The translations under genes were made by a program, and so were the position numbers. The notes under the pieces were generated by a model. The model did no database searches, was not told the DNA's origin, and worked only from the letters and a program-made list of their open reading frames with translations. From Oscillospiraceae bacterium (GTDB lineage: Bacteria > Bacillota > Clostridia > Oscillospirales > Oscillospiraceae), in assembly GCA_017519975.1 (NCBI GenBank), contig JAFWRM010000052.1:1-44804 (forward strand): a stretch of 44,804 bases of DNA. The letters are read 5' to 3'. This document shows, one piece after another, positions 34,472-42,170 of this stretch; positions within the stretch are counted from its first letter, which is position 1; each line of letters starts with the position of its first letter.

Positions 34472-34612
34472 ATGAAGAAAAGAGGATGGCTGACGGCGGC
34501 CCTTCTGGCCGCGGCGCTGGCCATGTGCGCGGCTGGCGCGGCGGCGGGGCAGGCCGAGGACGTGCTGGCGAAGGCCGCCCGCATCTGCATGGAGTGCATC
34601 GGCCTTGGGTAG
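34472..34612 (+). CDS. CD1871A-family CXXC-motif small protein
   Basis: A 46-aa peptide: MKKRGWLTAALLAAALAMCA is a signal or membrane segment, and the tail KAARICMECIGLG carries a CXXC pair. Small proteins ending in ICxECIGxG are a known family in Clostridia (named for C. difficile CD1871A) and occur next to a polyferredoxin membrane protein and a TlpA-like protein, as here. The role is unknown, probably thiol redox at the membrane. GGGGAGAAAGGG lies before the ATG. Its stop overlaps the TTG start of the next gene by eight bases. Confidence 0.8.
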   Translation: MKKRGWLTAALLAAALAMCAAGAAAGQAEDVLAKAARICMECIGLG

Positions 34613-35489
34613 GCGCGCGCGCAAGGCCGTTCAGGCGGCGTGGGCCGTGCTGACCAACGGCTGGGTGCGGGGATTTCTGCCCGGAGGCCCTGCCCTGTAC
34701 GAGGGGCCGCTGAAGCGCTTCTGCGTGCCCGGCATGAACTGCTATTCCTGCCCCGGGGCGCTCGGAGCCTGCCCCATCGGGGCCCTTCAGGCGGCGCTGA
34801 CGGCGCGGCACCGGAAGTTCCCGTTTTACGTGCTGGGGTACCTGATGGCCGTCGGCGTGCTGGTCGGGCGGTTCGTCTGCGGCTGGCTGTGCCTGTTCGG
34901 GCTGATCCAGGAGCTGCTGTATAAGATCCCCACGCCGAAGCTGCGCATCCCGGAAAAGGTGGACCGGCCGCTGCGGCTGGTGAAGTACGCCGTGCTGGCG
35001 GTGCTGGTGATCGGCCTGCCCCTGCTGTACCGCACCGGATACGGCGCGGGGGAGCCCTTTTTCTGCAAGTATGTGTGCCCGGTGGGCACGCTGGAGGGCG
35101 GCGTGCCCCAGGTGCTGCTCAACAGCGTGCTGCGTCCGGCCCTGGGATGGCTGTTCCGGTGGAAGATGCTGCTGCTGATCCTGTGCGTGCTGGCCTCCGT
35201 GTTCATCTACCGGCCCTTCTGCCGGTACGTGTGCCCGCTGGGGGCCTTCTACTCGCTGTTCCAGAAGGTCAGCGTACTGCGCATGAAGGTGGAAACGTCC
35301 GCCTGCGTGGACTGCGGCGCCTGCCGCAAGGCGTGCCCCATGAACGTGGATCCCCGCCGGACGCCGAACAGCGCCGAATGCATCCGCTGCGGCGCCTGCG
35401 TGCAGAACTGCCCGACGAAGGCGCTGGCCTTCACCCTGGCCGGGAAGCGCCTTGCTCCCGGGAACCGAAAGAAAGAGAGGGCCCGATGA
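34605..35489 (+). CDS. 4Fe-4S membrane protein, NapH/YccM-like polyferredoxin
   Basis: A 294-aa membrane protein with about four to five membrane segments. It contains the Cys-rich CVPGMNCYSCPGALGACPIGAL near residue 40, two YVCPxGxxxx motifs (KYVCPVGTLEG, RYVCPLGAFYS) and a C-terminal two-cluster ferredoxin domain (CVDCGACRKACP and CIRCGACVQNCP). Such proteins move electrons across or along the membrane from a cytosolic donor. The start appears to be TTG at 34605 inside the preceding gene, which implies coupling. Its last four bases overlap the next gene (ATGA). Probably supplies reducing power to the lipoprotein downstream. Confidence 0.88.
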   Translation: MGRRARKAVQAAWAVLTNGWVRGFLPGGPALYEGPLKRFCVPGMNCYSCPGALGACPIGALQAALTARHRKFPFYVLGYLMAVGVLVGRFVCGWLCLFGLIQELLYKIPTPKLRIPEKVDRPLRLVKYAVLAVLVIGLPLLYRTGYGAGEPFFCKYVCPVGTLEGGVPQVLLNSVLRPALGWLFRWKMLLLILCVLASVFIYRPFCRYVCPLGAFYSLFQKVSVLRMKVETSACVDCGACRKACPMNVDPRRTPNSAECIRCGACVQNCPTKALAFTLAGKRLAPGNRKKERAR

Positions 35490-36610
35490 TGAAAAAAACG
35501 ATCTGCCTGCTGCTTGCCCTGCTGCTGACGGCGGCCGCGGCGGCCTGCGGCGCGAAAACGCCGGAGGCGCCGGAAAATACGGAGCCGTCCGGCCAGACCG
35601 TGCCCGCCGACGCCGGAGAGGACGGCACGCCGGAACCGGCCGATGCGGAGGAGCCCGTCACCATCGACCAGACCGCGGCGGGCGTGAGCTTCGATCTGCC
35701 CGCCTGGATGCAGAACATCCACGGCGTGATCCAGGCCGCCTACGGCGGCGAGATCGAGACGGGGGCGGGGCTGTACATGGCCGGCCTTCAGTACTGCGCC
35801 ATGACGCGCGAAAAGTTCGAGGAGCTGCTGGAAAAGCAGAACGAGTTCAGCCAGGAGGACGTGGATTTCATCCGGGCCAGGATCATCGACCTCATGCTGG
35901 TGTACGCCTTTGACGGCGGACGCACGCTGGAGGACGCGGCGGAGCAGTGCGCCCACTACGGCCTTCCCACGTCCGGCTGCCGGCATCTGGCCACCGTGGG
36001 GGAGTACAGCTTTTACGTCTTCCCCGATCCGGAAAGGGACGTGCTGGACAGCCTTTACACCTTTGACGAAGGCTTCCGGGAGGAGTACGACCGGCTGGCC
36101 GCCGCCTGCGCGGAGGCCGACTGGATCCGCTGTTATGAGCCGGAGAGCTTGGCCCCGGAGACCGGCGGCACGGTGACCTTCCAGACCACGGATCTGAACG
36201 GAGATCCGGTGACCTCGCAGGAGCTGTTCAGCGCGCACAGGCTCACCATGGTGAACCTGTGGGGCACCTTCTGCGGCCCCTGCATCGGCGAGATGCCGGA
36301 TCTGGCGGAGCTCAGCACGCGGCTGGAGGAGAAGGACTGCGGCATCGCCGGCGTGGTGGTGGACGCGACGGGCCGGAATCAGGCGGAACTCATTGAAACG
36401 GCGAAGGAGATCGTCGCGGACACGGGCGTCGAGTATCGGAATCTGCTGCCCTGGGAAGGGATCGAAAGCACCATGCCCGCGCAGTATATTCCGACCACGT
36501 ATTTTGTCGATTCCAGCGGGCGCCTCGTGGGCGAGGCGGCCGTCGGCGCCCGCGGCGCGGACGAGTACGAGGCCCTGATCGATGCCGCTCTGGCCGCCCT
36601 GGGCGAGTGA
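35486..36610 (+). CDS. TlpA-like thioredoxin-fold lipoprotein
   Basis: A 374-aa predicted lipoprotein. The signal peptide ends in the lipobox AAAAC with Cys21, followed by an acidic Pro/Glu linker (residues 25-55). Residues 60-220 form an unrecognised domain rich in acidic residues; residues from about 235 are a TlpA/redoxin domain with the active-site WGTFCGPC and the cis-Pro region YIPTTYFVDSSGRL. It likely reduces disulfides or peroxides outside the membrane using electrons from the upstream 4Fe-4S protein. ATG overlaps the upstream stop. The trio is a recurring Clostridia module. No terminator is evident after it. Confidence 0.86.
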   Translation: MMKKTICLLLALLLTAAAAACGAKTPEAPENTEPSGQTVPADAGEDGTPEPADAEEPVTIDQTAAGVSFDLPAWMQNIHGVIQAAYGGEIETGAGLYMAGLQYCAMTREKFEELLEKQNEFSQEDVDFIRARIIDLMLVYAFDGGRTLEDAAEQCAHYGLPTSGCRHLATVGEYSFYVFPDPERDVLDSLYTFDEGFREEYDRLAAACAEADWIRCYEPESLAPETGGTVTFQTTDLNGDPVTSQELFSAHRLTMVNLWGTFCGPCIGEMPDLAELSTRLEEKDCGIAGVVVDATGRNQAELIETAKEIVADTGVEYRNLLPWEGIESTMPAQYIPTTYFVDSSGRLVGEAAVGARGADEYEALIDAALAALGE

Positions 36611-36620
36611 CGGATCGGAA

Positions 36621-36854
36621 TGCCCCGTGAAGCGCGGTTCATGGGGAAAGGACGAACAGCGGAGGGAGTAAGTTCGCGACCTTCTATTGGGGACCCCATA
36701 GAACGCCAACGGAGTGCGTTTTATGGGGAGAGGAGGAGCAGCGGAATGAATGAGTTCTCAGCTTTTTCGGGGCCCCCGGGAAACGCCGGCGAAGCGCGTT
36801 TCATGGGGAAAGGACGAACAGCGGAGGGAGTAAGTCCCCGACCTGTGGTCGGGG
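36621..36854. repeat. Dispersed hairpin repeat family 1, three copies
   Basis: The 415-base stretch between the TlpA gene and the UvrA-like gene holds no convincing gene. It has three imperfect copies of a unit with the core ATGGGGA(A/G)AGGA(C/G)GA(A/G)CAGCGGA: about 36621-36675, 36692-36755 and 36771-36835. Each unit starts with a C-run and ends with a G-run that can pair across GAAACGCC..GCGCGTTTC-like arms. The third runs into the hairpin TCCCCGACC-tgt-GGTCGGGGA (36834-36854). A fourth copy lies at 42171-42280. Confidence 0.7.
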
Positions 36855-36890
36855 ATGCACGATCCGCAGCATGTGAGGACGCAGCGAACG

Positions 36891-36930
36891 ATGTGGAGCT
36901 TGCGACGACGATGTGGAGCTTGCGACGACG
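36891..36930. repeat. Tandem duplication of a 20-base unit
   Basis: ATGTGGAGCTTGCGACGACG occurs twice back to back (36891-36910 and 36911-36930). The same segment, single copy and slightly changed (ATATGGAGCTTGTGACGACG), ends the repeat copy at 42171-42280, so it is the 3' part of repeat family 1 that has been duplicated here. Confidence 0.85.
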
Positions 36931-37025
36931 AAATGATCGGACAGCTCCTGGAGTGAGGCGGCCGGGCGCACGGCGGAAGGGAAAAGGAAATCACCGGGGC
37001 GGTCCCCGGCGGCGCGAAGGAAACG

Positions 37026-39527
37026 GTGAAGAGAATGAAAAAGACGAACGTCCCGGATCACATCGAGATCCGCGGGGCGAAGGTGCACAATCTGAAGAAC
37101 GTGGACGCGGACATCCCGCTGCATCAGATCGTCGGCGTTGCCGGCGTATCCGGCTCGGGCAAGTCCTCCCTGGCGCTGGGCGTGGTATACGCCGAGGGCT
37201 CCCGCCGGTATCTGGAATCGCTGTCCACCTATACCCGCCGCCGCATGACGCAGGCGGCGAAAGCGGCGGTGGACGACGTGCGCTATGTTCCGGCGGCGCT
37301 GGCCCTGCACCAGCGGCCGGGCGTGCCGGGCATCCGCAGCACCTTCGGCACGATGACGGAGCTGCTCAACAGCCTGCGGCTCATGTTCTCCCGGCTGTCC
37401 GTCTACCGCTGCCCGAACGGGCACGACGTGCCCCCCACGCTGGATCACGCGGCGGAGAAGGAGGTGCGCTGCCCGGTGTGCGGCGAGGTCGTTCCGACCA
37501 TCGGCGCGGAGGACCTTGCCTTCAACAGCGGCGGCGCCTGCCCGGAGTGCGAGGGGACGGGCGTCGTGCGCACCGTGGACGAATCGACGCTGGTGCCGGA
37601 TGAATCCCTGACCATCGACGAGGGCGCCGTGGCGCCGTGGCAGACCCTGATGTGGTCAATGATGAAGGACATCGCGCGGCGCATGGGCGTGCGCACGGAC
37701 GTGCCCTTTTCGGAGCTGACGCCGGCGGAGCGGGAGATCGTGTTCCACGGCCCCGCGGAAAAGATGCACATGCTGTACACCAGCGAGAAGACCAATCAGG
37801 CCTCGGAATTTGACATGACGTATTTCAACGCCGTGTACACCGTGGAGAACGCGCTGGCCAAGGTGAAGGACGAAAAGGGCATGAAACGCGTGGAAAAGTT
37901 CCTGAAGCAGGGGCCATGCCCCCATTGCGGAGGCACCCGGCTTTCCGACCGGGCGCGTTCCCTGCGCCTGCGCGGCGTTTCGCTGGACCACGTGTGCACG
38001 CTGCCCCTTTCCGACCTGATCGAATGGGTCGACGGCGTCCCGGAGTCGCTGCCCGAGCCGATGCGCCCGATGGCCCGCAGCATCTGCGAATCGTTCCGGC
38101 ACACGGCGCGGCGGCTGGTGGACCTTGGCCTTTCGTATCTGGCGCTGGACCGCGCGGCCTCCACCATCTCCACGGGGGAGCGGCAGCGCACCCAGCTGGC
38201 CCGGGCCGCCCGCAACCGCACCACGGGCGTGCTGTATGTGCTGGACGAGCCCTCCATCGGCCTGCATCCGGCCAATCTGGAGGGGCTGATCGGCGTGATG
38301 GACGACCTGGTGGCGGACGGCAACTCCGTGCTGCTGGTGGACCACGATACCCAGGTGCTGCGCCACGCGGACCATCTGATCGAGCTCGGCCCGGAGGCGG
38401 GCGCCGGCGGCGGCCGCATCATCGCCGAGGGGTCGCCGGCCGAACTGGCGGAAAACCCGGCTTCCATGATCGGACCGTACCTTTTTCCGTCGCGGACGGC
38501 CGGGATGCGGCGCCGCGCCGGGGAGGAGGAGCTGTTCTCCCTCGGCGAGATCCGCATGGAAACGCTGCAGATCCACACGGTGCGGCCGCTGACCGTCCGC
38601 ATCCCCCGGGGACGGCTGACCGTCATCACGGGCGTATCCGGCTCCGGAAAGACCACCCTGCTGCTGGAGAGCCTGATCCCGGCGCTGGAGGCCTCCGTCG
38701 GCGGCGGAAAGCTGCCGCCCCACGTGAAGGCCCTGGCTGCCGACGGAGTGGAACAGGTGAAGCTGATCGACGCCACGCCCATCGGCCTGAACGTGCGCTC
38801 CACGGTGGCCACCTACGCCGGCGTGCACGATGAGCTGCGCAAGGTATACGCCCGGACCAGGGGCGCGAAGGAGGCCGGCTGCCGGGCCGGAGATTTTTCC
38901 TACAACACCGGTTCCCTGCGCTGCCCGACCTGCGACGGCACCGGGAAGATCAGCCTGGACGTGCAGTTCCTTCCGGACGTGGACATCCCCTGCCCGGACT
39001 GCGGCGGATCGCGCTACGCGAAAAAGGCGTGGCAGATCCGGCGCGACAGGCGGAACGGCGCCGGCGCGTCTTTGCCGGAGCTGATGACCTTCAGCGTGGA
39101 CCAGGCGCTGGAGGAGTGCGCGGATCTGAAAAACGTCGTCTCCCGGCTGCAGGTGCTTCACGATCTCGGCCTCGGCTATCTGACCCTGGGGGAGGAGACG
39201 CCCGGCCTGTCCGGCGGCGAGGCGCAGCGGCTGAAGCTGGCCAGCGAGATGGGCCGCGGGCAGAGCGGCTCTGTGTTCGTGTTTGACGAGCCGACCATCG
39301 GCCTTCACCCGCTGGACGTGAAAACGCTGATGGCGGTGTTTCAGCATCTGATCGACCGGGGGGCCACGGTCGTCGTGATCGAGCACGATCTGGACGTGAT
39401 CCGCAGCGCGGACTACGTCGTGGACATGGGGCCCGGAGGAGGAACGGACGGCGGCCGTATCGTGGCCGCCGGCACGCCGGAGCAGATCCGGGCGTGCGCC
39501 CGGAGCGTCACCGGCCGCTATCTCTGA
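37026..39527 (+). CDS. UvrA-like excinuclease ATPase (short, UvrA2-type)
   Basis: An 833-aa double ABC ATPase related to UvrA but about 100 residues shorter than housekeeping UvrA (about 940). It has Walker A GVSGSGKSS near residue 43, the first signature as STGERQRTQLA, Walker B YVLDEPSIGLHP, a second Walker A GVSGSGKTT, signature LSGGEAQRLKLA and Walker B VFDEPTIGLHP. Zinc-finger pairs CPVCG, CPECEGTG, CPHCGG, CPTCDGTG and CPDCGG are present. UvrA2-type proteins act in DNA damage or in antibiotic tolerance; most lack the UvrB-binding role. The start is GTG at 37026 behind AAGG, with ATG at 37035 an alternative. It stands alone, flanked by repeats. Confidence 0.88.
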   Translation: MKRMKKTNVPDHIEIRGAKVHNLKNVDADIPLHQIVGVAGVSGSGKSSLALGVVYAEGSRRYLESLSTYTRRRMTQAAKAAVDDVRYVPAALALHQRPGVPGIRSTFGTMTELLNSLRLMFSRLSVYRCPNGHDVPPTLDHAAEKEVRCPVCGEVVPTIGAEDLAFNSGGACPECEGTGVVRTVDESTLVPDESLTIDEGAVAPWQTLMWSMMKDIARRMGVRTDVPFSELTPAEREIVFHGPAEKMHMLYTSEKTNQASEFDMTYFNAVYTVENALAKVKDEKGMKRVEKFLKQGPCPHCGGTRLSDRARSLRLRGVSLDHVCTLPLSDLIEWVDGVPESLPEPMRPMARSICESFRHTARRLVDLGLSYLALDRAASTISTGERQRTQLARAARNRTTGVLYVLDEPSIGLHPANLEGLIGVMDDLVADGNSVLLVDHDTQVLRHADHLIELGPEAGAGGGRIIAEGSPAELAENPASMIGPYLFPSRTAGMRRRAGEEELFSLGEIRMETLQIHTVRPLTVRIPRGRLTVITGVSGSGKTTLLLESLIPALEASVGGGKLPPHVKALAADGVEQVKLIDATPIGLNVRSTVATYAGVHDELRKVYARTRGAKEAGCRAGDFSYNTGSLRCPTCDGTGKISLDVQFLPDVDIPCPDCGGSRYAKKAWQIRRDRRNGAGASLPELMTFSVDQALEECADLKNVVSRLQVLHDLGLGYLTLGEETPGLSGGEAQRLKLASEMGRGQSGSVFVFDEPTIGLHPLDVKTLMAVFQHLIDRGATVVVIEHDLDVIRSADYVVDMGPGGGTDGGRIVAAGTPEQIRACARSVTGRYL

Positions 39528-39557
39528 GCCGCCCGCGCCACGGAAAAACACGCATGG

Positions 39558-39599
39558 AAAAGCAGCGCCCGGTCGAACGCCGACCGGGCGCTGCTTTTG
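39558..39599. terminator. Bidirectional terminator after the UvrA-like gene
   Basis: AAAAGCAGCGCCCGGTCG (39558-39575, first A at 39557 or 39558) and CGACCGGGCGCTGCTTTT (39581-39598) form a perfect 18-bp stem with loop AACGC. It serves the UvrA-like gene and the remnant gene converging on the minus strand. Confidence 0.93.
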
Positions 39600-39607
39600 C
39601 CGCAGGT

Positions 39608-39718
39608 TCAGTACCAGTTGTAGAAGTAGAAGTTGTTTTCCCGCTCCATGATGTGGGCGTTGATCATCAGGGAGTACCGGGCCGGATCGACGGGCGTATC
39701 CGTGTACTCGAAAAGGTG
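39608..39718 (-). pseudogene. C-terminal remnant of an unknown gene
   Basis: On the minus strand the frame ending at 39608 reads HLFEYTDTPVDPARYSLMIN and then AHIMERENNFYFYNWY-stop, directly followed by the terminator at 39558-39599. The composition is protein-like, but the frame is closed upstream by a stop at 39719-39721 inside the hairpin repeat GTCACGGC..GCCGTGAC. It looks like the last 36 codons of a gene cut off by a repeat insertion or deletion. The parent protein is not recognised. Confidence 0.4.
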
Positions 39719-39737
39719 TCACGGCAGGAGCCGTGAC
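39718..39737. repeat. Hairpin repeat family 2, copy a
   Basis: GTCACGGC (39718-39725), AGGA, GCCGTGAC (39730-39737), followed by GGATGAGG. The same hairpin occurs at 40848-40867 and its right half at 42118-42125. Confidence 0.7.
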
Positions 39738-39794
39738 GGATGAGGTGTCCTGCAGCCCCGACGGAAGCCCCCATGCAACGCCGCCGCCGCGCTC

Positions 39795-39823
39795 TTGTCA
39801 TTCCCAAACGCCCCGGCTATAAT
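39795..39823 (+). promoter_or_regulatory. Promoter of the membrane protein gene
   Basis: TTGTCA (39795-39800), spacer 17, TATAAT (39818-39823). The 358-base gap between the UvrA-like gene and this gene otherwise holds only the terminator, the remnant and a repeat. Confidence 0.8.
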
Positions 39824-39886
39824 GGAGCCGGAAGCCGGTGATCGGACCTCCGATCGTCGGGAGGATCGACTGTGGGAGGGTTCTGT

Positions 39887-40780
39887 TTGACTAAGGTATT
39901 GAAAAAGCTGTTCGGAGGCCTGAATCTCACCTGGCCGAAGATCATCATCGCCGCCGTGATATGCGGCGTGTACACGGGCGTGATGGCCATCCTGCCGTTT
40001 ACGAAGGATACGTCCTTCCGGGATATCACCACGACCTTCGAGTGCTGGGTCCTGTTCGGCATCCTGATCATCGTGAACAGCAAATCGCCGTGGGATTCGG
40101 CGCTGAAGACCTTCGTGTTCTTCCTGATCAGCCAGCCGCTGGTATATCTGGTGCAGGTGCCCTTCTATGAGGAGGGGTGGAAGATCTTCATCTACTATCC
40201 CCCCTGGTTCTACTGGACCCTGCTGACCTTCCCCATGGCGCTGGTCGGCTACTTCATGAAGAAGGATAAATGGTGGGGCCTGCTGATCCTGGCGCCCATG
40301 CTGGTGTTTGTCGGGTACCATTTCTTCAGCTATTTCGGTGAAGCGGTGCATTTCTTCCCTCAGCATCTGCTCACGTCCATCTTCTGCGCCGTGACCATGA
40401 TCCTCTATCCGCTGTTCATCTTCAATGACCGCAGGATTCGCGTCGCGGGCCTGATCCTCAGCCTGATCATCCTCCTGGCAGCGGCGGCTGGCGCGATCCT
40501 GGACAGCCGCAGCCACACCTATGATACGAGCCTGCTGGTCAGTGGCGGAGAGGCCACCGGCATCGAATACGACGAGAGCTATAAGGTGTATCTGGAGGAC
40601 GAATCCTTCGGGACCGTGTGGATCGAGTATGAAGAAGGCATCGAGTGCTGCATCATCAAGGCCTCCTTTACGAAGACGGGGGATACCGGGCTCGTGCTGG
40701 AGTCCCCGACCGGAGAGAAGACCTTCTACGACCTGACCGTAGAGAGGACCAGCTATGAGGTTCACCGCCGAGGCCCCTGA
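39887..40780 (+). CDS. Uncharacterised multi-pass membrane protein
   Basis: A 297-aa protein with about seven membrane segments in the first 210 residues (for example IIIAAVICGVYTGVMAIL, FECWVLFGILIIV, FVFFLISQPLVYLV, WWGLLILAPMLVFVGY) and a C-terminal soluble domain of about 90 residues (from SRSHTYDTSLLVSGGE) placed after the last helix, probably outside. I do not recognise a function; similar membrane proteins are common but unnamed in Bacillota. The start is taken as TTG at 39887 because GGGAGGG at 39874-39880 is spaced for it; a GTG at 39872 would place the ribosome binding site inside the gene. Confidence 0.75.
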   Translation: MTKVLKKLFGGLNLTWPKIIIAAVICGVYTGVMAILPFTKDTSFRDITTTFECWVLFGILIIVNSKSPWDSALKTFVFFLISQPLVYLVQVPFYEEGWKIFIYYPPWFYWTLLTFPMALVGYFMKKDKWWGLLILAPMLVFVGYHFFSYFGEAVHFFPQHLLTSIFCAVTMILYPLFIFNDRRIRVAGLILSLIILLAAAAGAILDSRSHTYDTSLLVSGGEATGIEYDESYKVYLEDESFGTVWIEYEEGIECCIIKASFTKTGDTGLVLESPTGEKTFYDLTVERTSYEVHRRGP

Positions 40781-40789
40781 AGACGTTGG

Positions 40790-40877
40790 ACACAGGCTCC
40801 CTTTGCGAACGGAAGACTCCCCAAGCCTTCTCCTTTGAGGGAAAGGCGTCACGGCAGAAGCCGTGACTGAGGGATCG
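40790..40877. repeat. Hairpin repeat family 2, copy b (longest)
   Basis: CTCCCTTTGCGAACGG near 40797, CCTTCTCCTTTGAGGGAAAGG, then the hairpin GTCACGGC-agaa-GCCGTGAC (40848-40867) and TGAGGGATCG (40868-40877). The layout (a short C/T-rich arm, a hairpin and TGAGGGATCG) resembles small dispersed repeats known in gut Clostridia genomes. Confidence 0.65.
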
Positions 40878-40917
40878 ACTCAAGCAATGGATCAGCCCAT
40901 CTGAGAGAATAATGAAA

Positions 40918-40954
40918 CAGGCCTGCGGAAAACACCGCAGGCCTGCACTTTTTT
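40918..40954. terminator. Bidirectional terminator
   Basis: CAGGCCTGCGG (40918-40928), loop AAAACA, CCGCAGGCCTG (40935-40945), then CACTTTTTT. It separates the plus-strand membrane protein gene from the minus-strand SEL1 gene, which ends at 40975. Confidence 0.9.
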
Positions 40955-40974
40955 CGTGATATCTTTTTCAGCTG

Positions 40975-41901
40975 TCAGAATTCCAGCTTCCGCGTTTTCT
41001 TTACGATGGCCACGAGCAGCAGAATGACCGCTGCCGCTATGGCGTAGATCGGAACGATCTTCCGGATGATCGGGTATCCTCCGACGCAGGTCACGACGAC
41101 CAGCGCCCCGACAACGCCGAGGATGCCGCCGGGGATGCCTGTCTTGATAACAGACTTTGTAAACATCGCGAAAGAGAGGCAGCCGGTGATGAAGATGCCT
41201 CCGATGCTGACGATGGTCAGCAAAACGCCCAGCAGCTGCGGAACGGGATATTTCGCGCTTTCGCCGGCCCCGACCCACAGGAACAGAAACGTCAGTGCTG
41301 GGAGCAGCACCGCGGTGATGATGCCGGTAACTTCGATGGATATGTCCCGGGCGTCGTACGTGAGGCTCCGCAGTTCTTTCCGGGCTTCTTCGAGAGTCGA
41401 TTTGGCCATCTCACGGGTGCCCTCGTCTTCCGTCTGAGCGGCTTTCTCCAGCCACGACACGGCGGAGGAGAGGCTCTTTTTCGTGCCTTCACCCTTCATG
41501 AGGCAACCGCCCAGGTTGAGCTGCGCGCTTCCGACCCCCTTTTCCGCGGCTTTTCTGTACCAGGAAACGGCTTTCTCCAGGTCTTTCTCCACGCCCTTCC
41601 CCTGGTAGTAGTAGAGGCCTGTATTGAACTGCGCTTCGCGCACCCCCTGTTCCGCGGCTTTCTTATACCAGAGGAAGGCCTTTGAGAAATCCTTTTCCAC
41701 GCCCTCCCCATTGGAGTAGCAGATGCCCAGGTTGAACTGAGCCAAGGCATGCCCCTTCTCCGCGGCCTTCTGGAAGAAGGAAGCCGCCTTTTCATGATTG
41801 CCGTCCTTCCGAAAGCTGCAGCCGAGTTCGTTCATCGCGTTCGGCGTCATGTATTTCATCGCGGCGGCCCGAAGATCGTTCAGACTGTTGTTTTCTCCCA
41901 T
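40975..41901 (-). CDS. SEL1-like repeat protein with C-terminal membrane domain
   Basis: A 308-aa protein. Residues about 25-165 form four SEL1-like (TPR-type, 36-residue) repeats of the pattern A..NLGxCYxxGxGVEKDxxKAxxWYxKAAExG. Residues about 185-308 contain four hydrophobic segments (ITAVLLPALTFLFLWVG, LLGVLLTIVSIGGIFI, GGILGVVGALVVVTCVGG, IYAIAAAVILLLVAIV). The repeats would face the cytoplasm and bind a protein partner, which is inference. It has its own promoter. No signal peptide. Function unknown. Confidence 0.85.
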   Translation of the reverse strand: MGENNSLNDLRAAAMKYMTPNAMNELGCSFRKDGNHEKAASFFQKAAEKGHALAQFNLGICYSNGEGVEKDFSKAFLWYKKAAEQGVREAQFNTGLYYYQGKGVEKDLEKAVSWYRKAAEKGVGSAQLNLGGCLMKGEGTKKSLSSAVSWLEKAAQTEDEGTREMAKSTLEEARKELRSLTYDARDISIEVTGIITAVLLPALTFLFLWVGAGESAKYPVPQLLGVLLTIVSIGGIFITGCLSFAMFTKSVIKTGIPGGILGVVGALVVVTCVGGYPIIRKIVPIYAIAAAVILLLVAIVKKTRKLEF

Positions 41902-41937
41902 GTCGGCAGTCCTCCCTCAGTGTGGTTTCCACTGACT

Positions 41938-41966
41938 ATCATATACCTTTGGGAACCGGATGACAA
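41938..41966 (-). promoter_or_regulatory. Promoter of the SEL1 gene
   Basis: Minus strand TTGTCA (41966-41961), spacer 17, TATGAT (41943-41938), about 37 bases before the ATG. Confidence 0.75.
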
Positions 41967-41981
41967 GAAAGAAGCACGGGT

Positions 41982-42010
41982 TTGAGCTTAAGAAGGAACC
42001 GGAGTATAAT
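41982..42010 (+). promoter_or_regulatory. Promoter reading toward the VOC gene
   Basis: TTGAGC (41982-41987), spacer 17, TATAAT (42005-42010). It diverges from the SEL1 promoter. The VOC start codon is about 285 bases away, and the leader contains both dispersed repeats, so the distance may come from their insertion. Confidence 0.65.
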
Positions 42011-42096
42011 GACAATACAGAGCGCTGATCATGCGCATGTGAGGAGAAGCTGTCAGCCGCAGTGCCCGTCGGAGCTCCGTGAAACGACGCTCATAA

Positions 42097-42135
42097 GGCG
42101 CCCTTTGTGAAAAGGGAGCCGTGACTGAGGGATCG
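42097..42135. repeat. Hairpin repeat family 2, copy c (degenerate)
   Basis: CCCTTTGTGAAAAGGG followed by AGCCGTGACTGAGGGATCG, identical to copy b in its last 18 bases (42118-42135) but without the left arm of the hairpin. Confidence 0.6.
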
Positions 42136-42170
42136 AATCTCAGCTTTCCCCTGAATCAGCGTCAATCGTA

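Noticed and set aside
36891-36930. Possible CRISPR or tandem repeat array
   Set aside because: Only two adjacent 20-base copies without spacers; no cas genes in the window.
36620-37603. A 327-codon plus-strand frame running through the repeat region into the UvrA-like gene
   Set aside because: The first third consists of translated repeat units (repeated MGKGRTAEGVS), the rest is the wrong frame of the UvrA-like gene.
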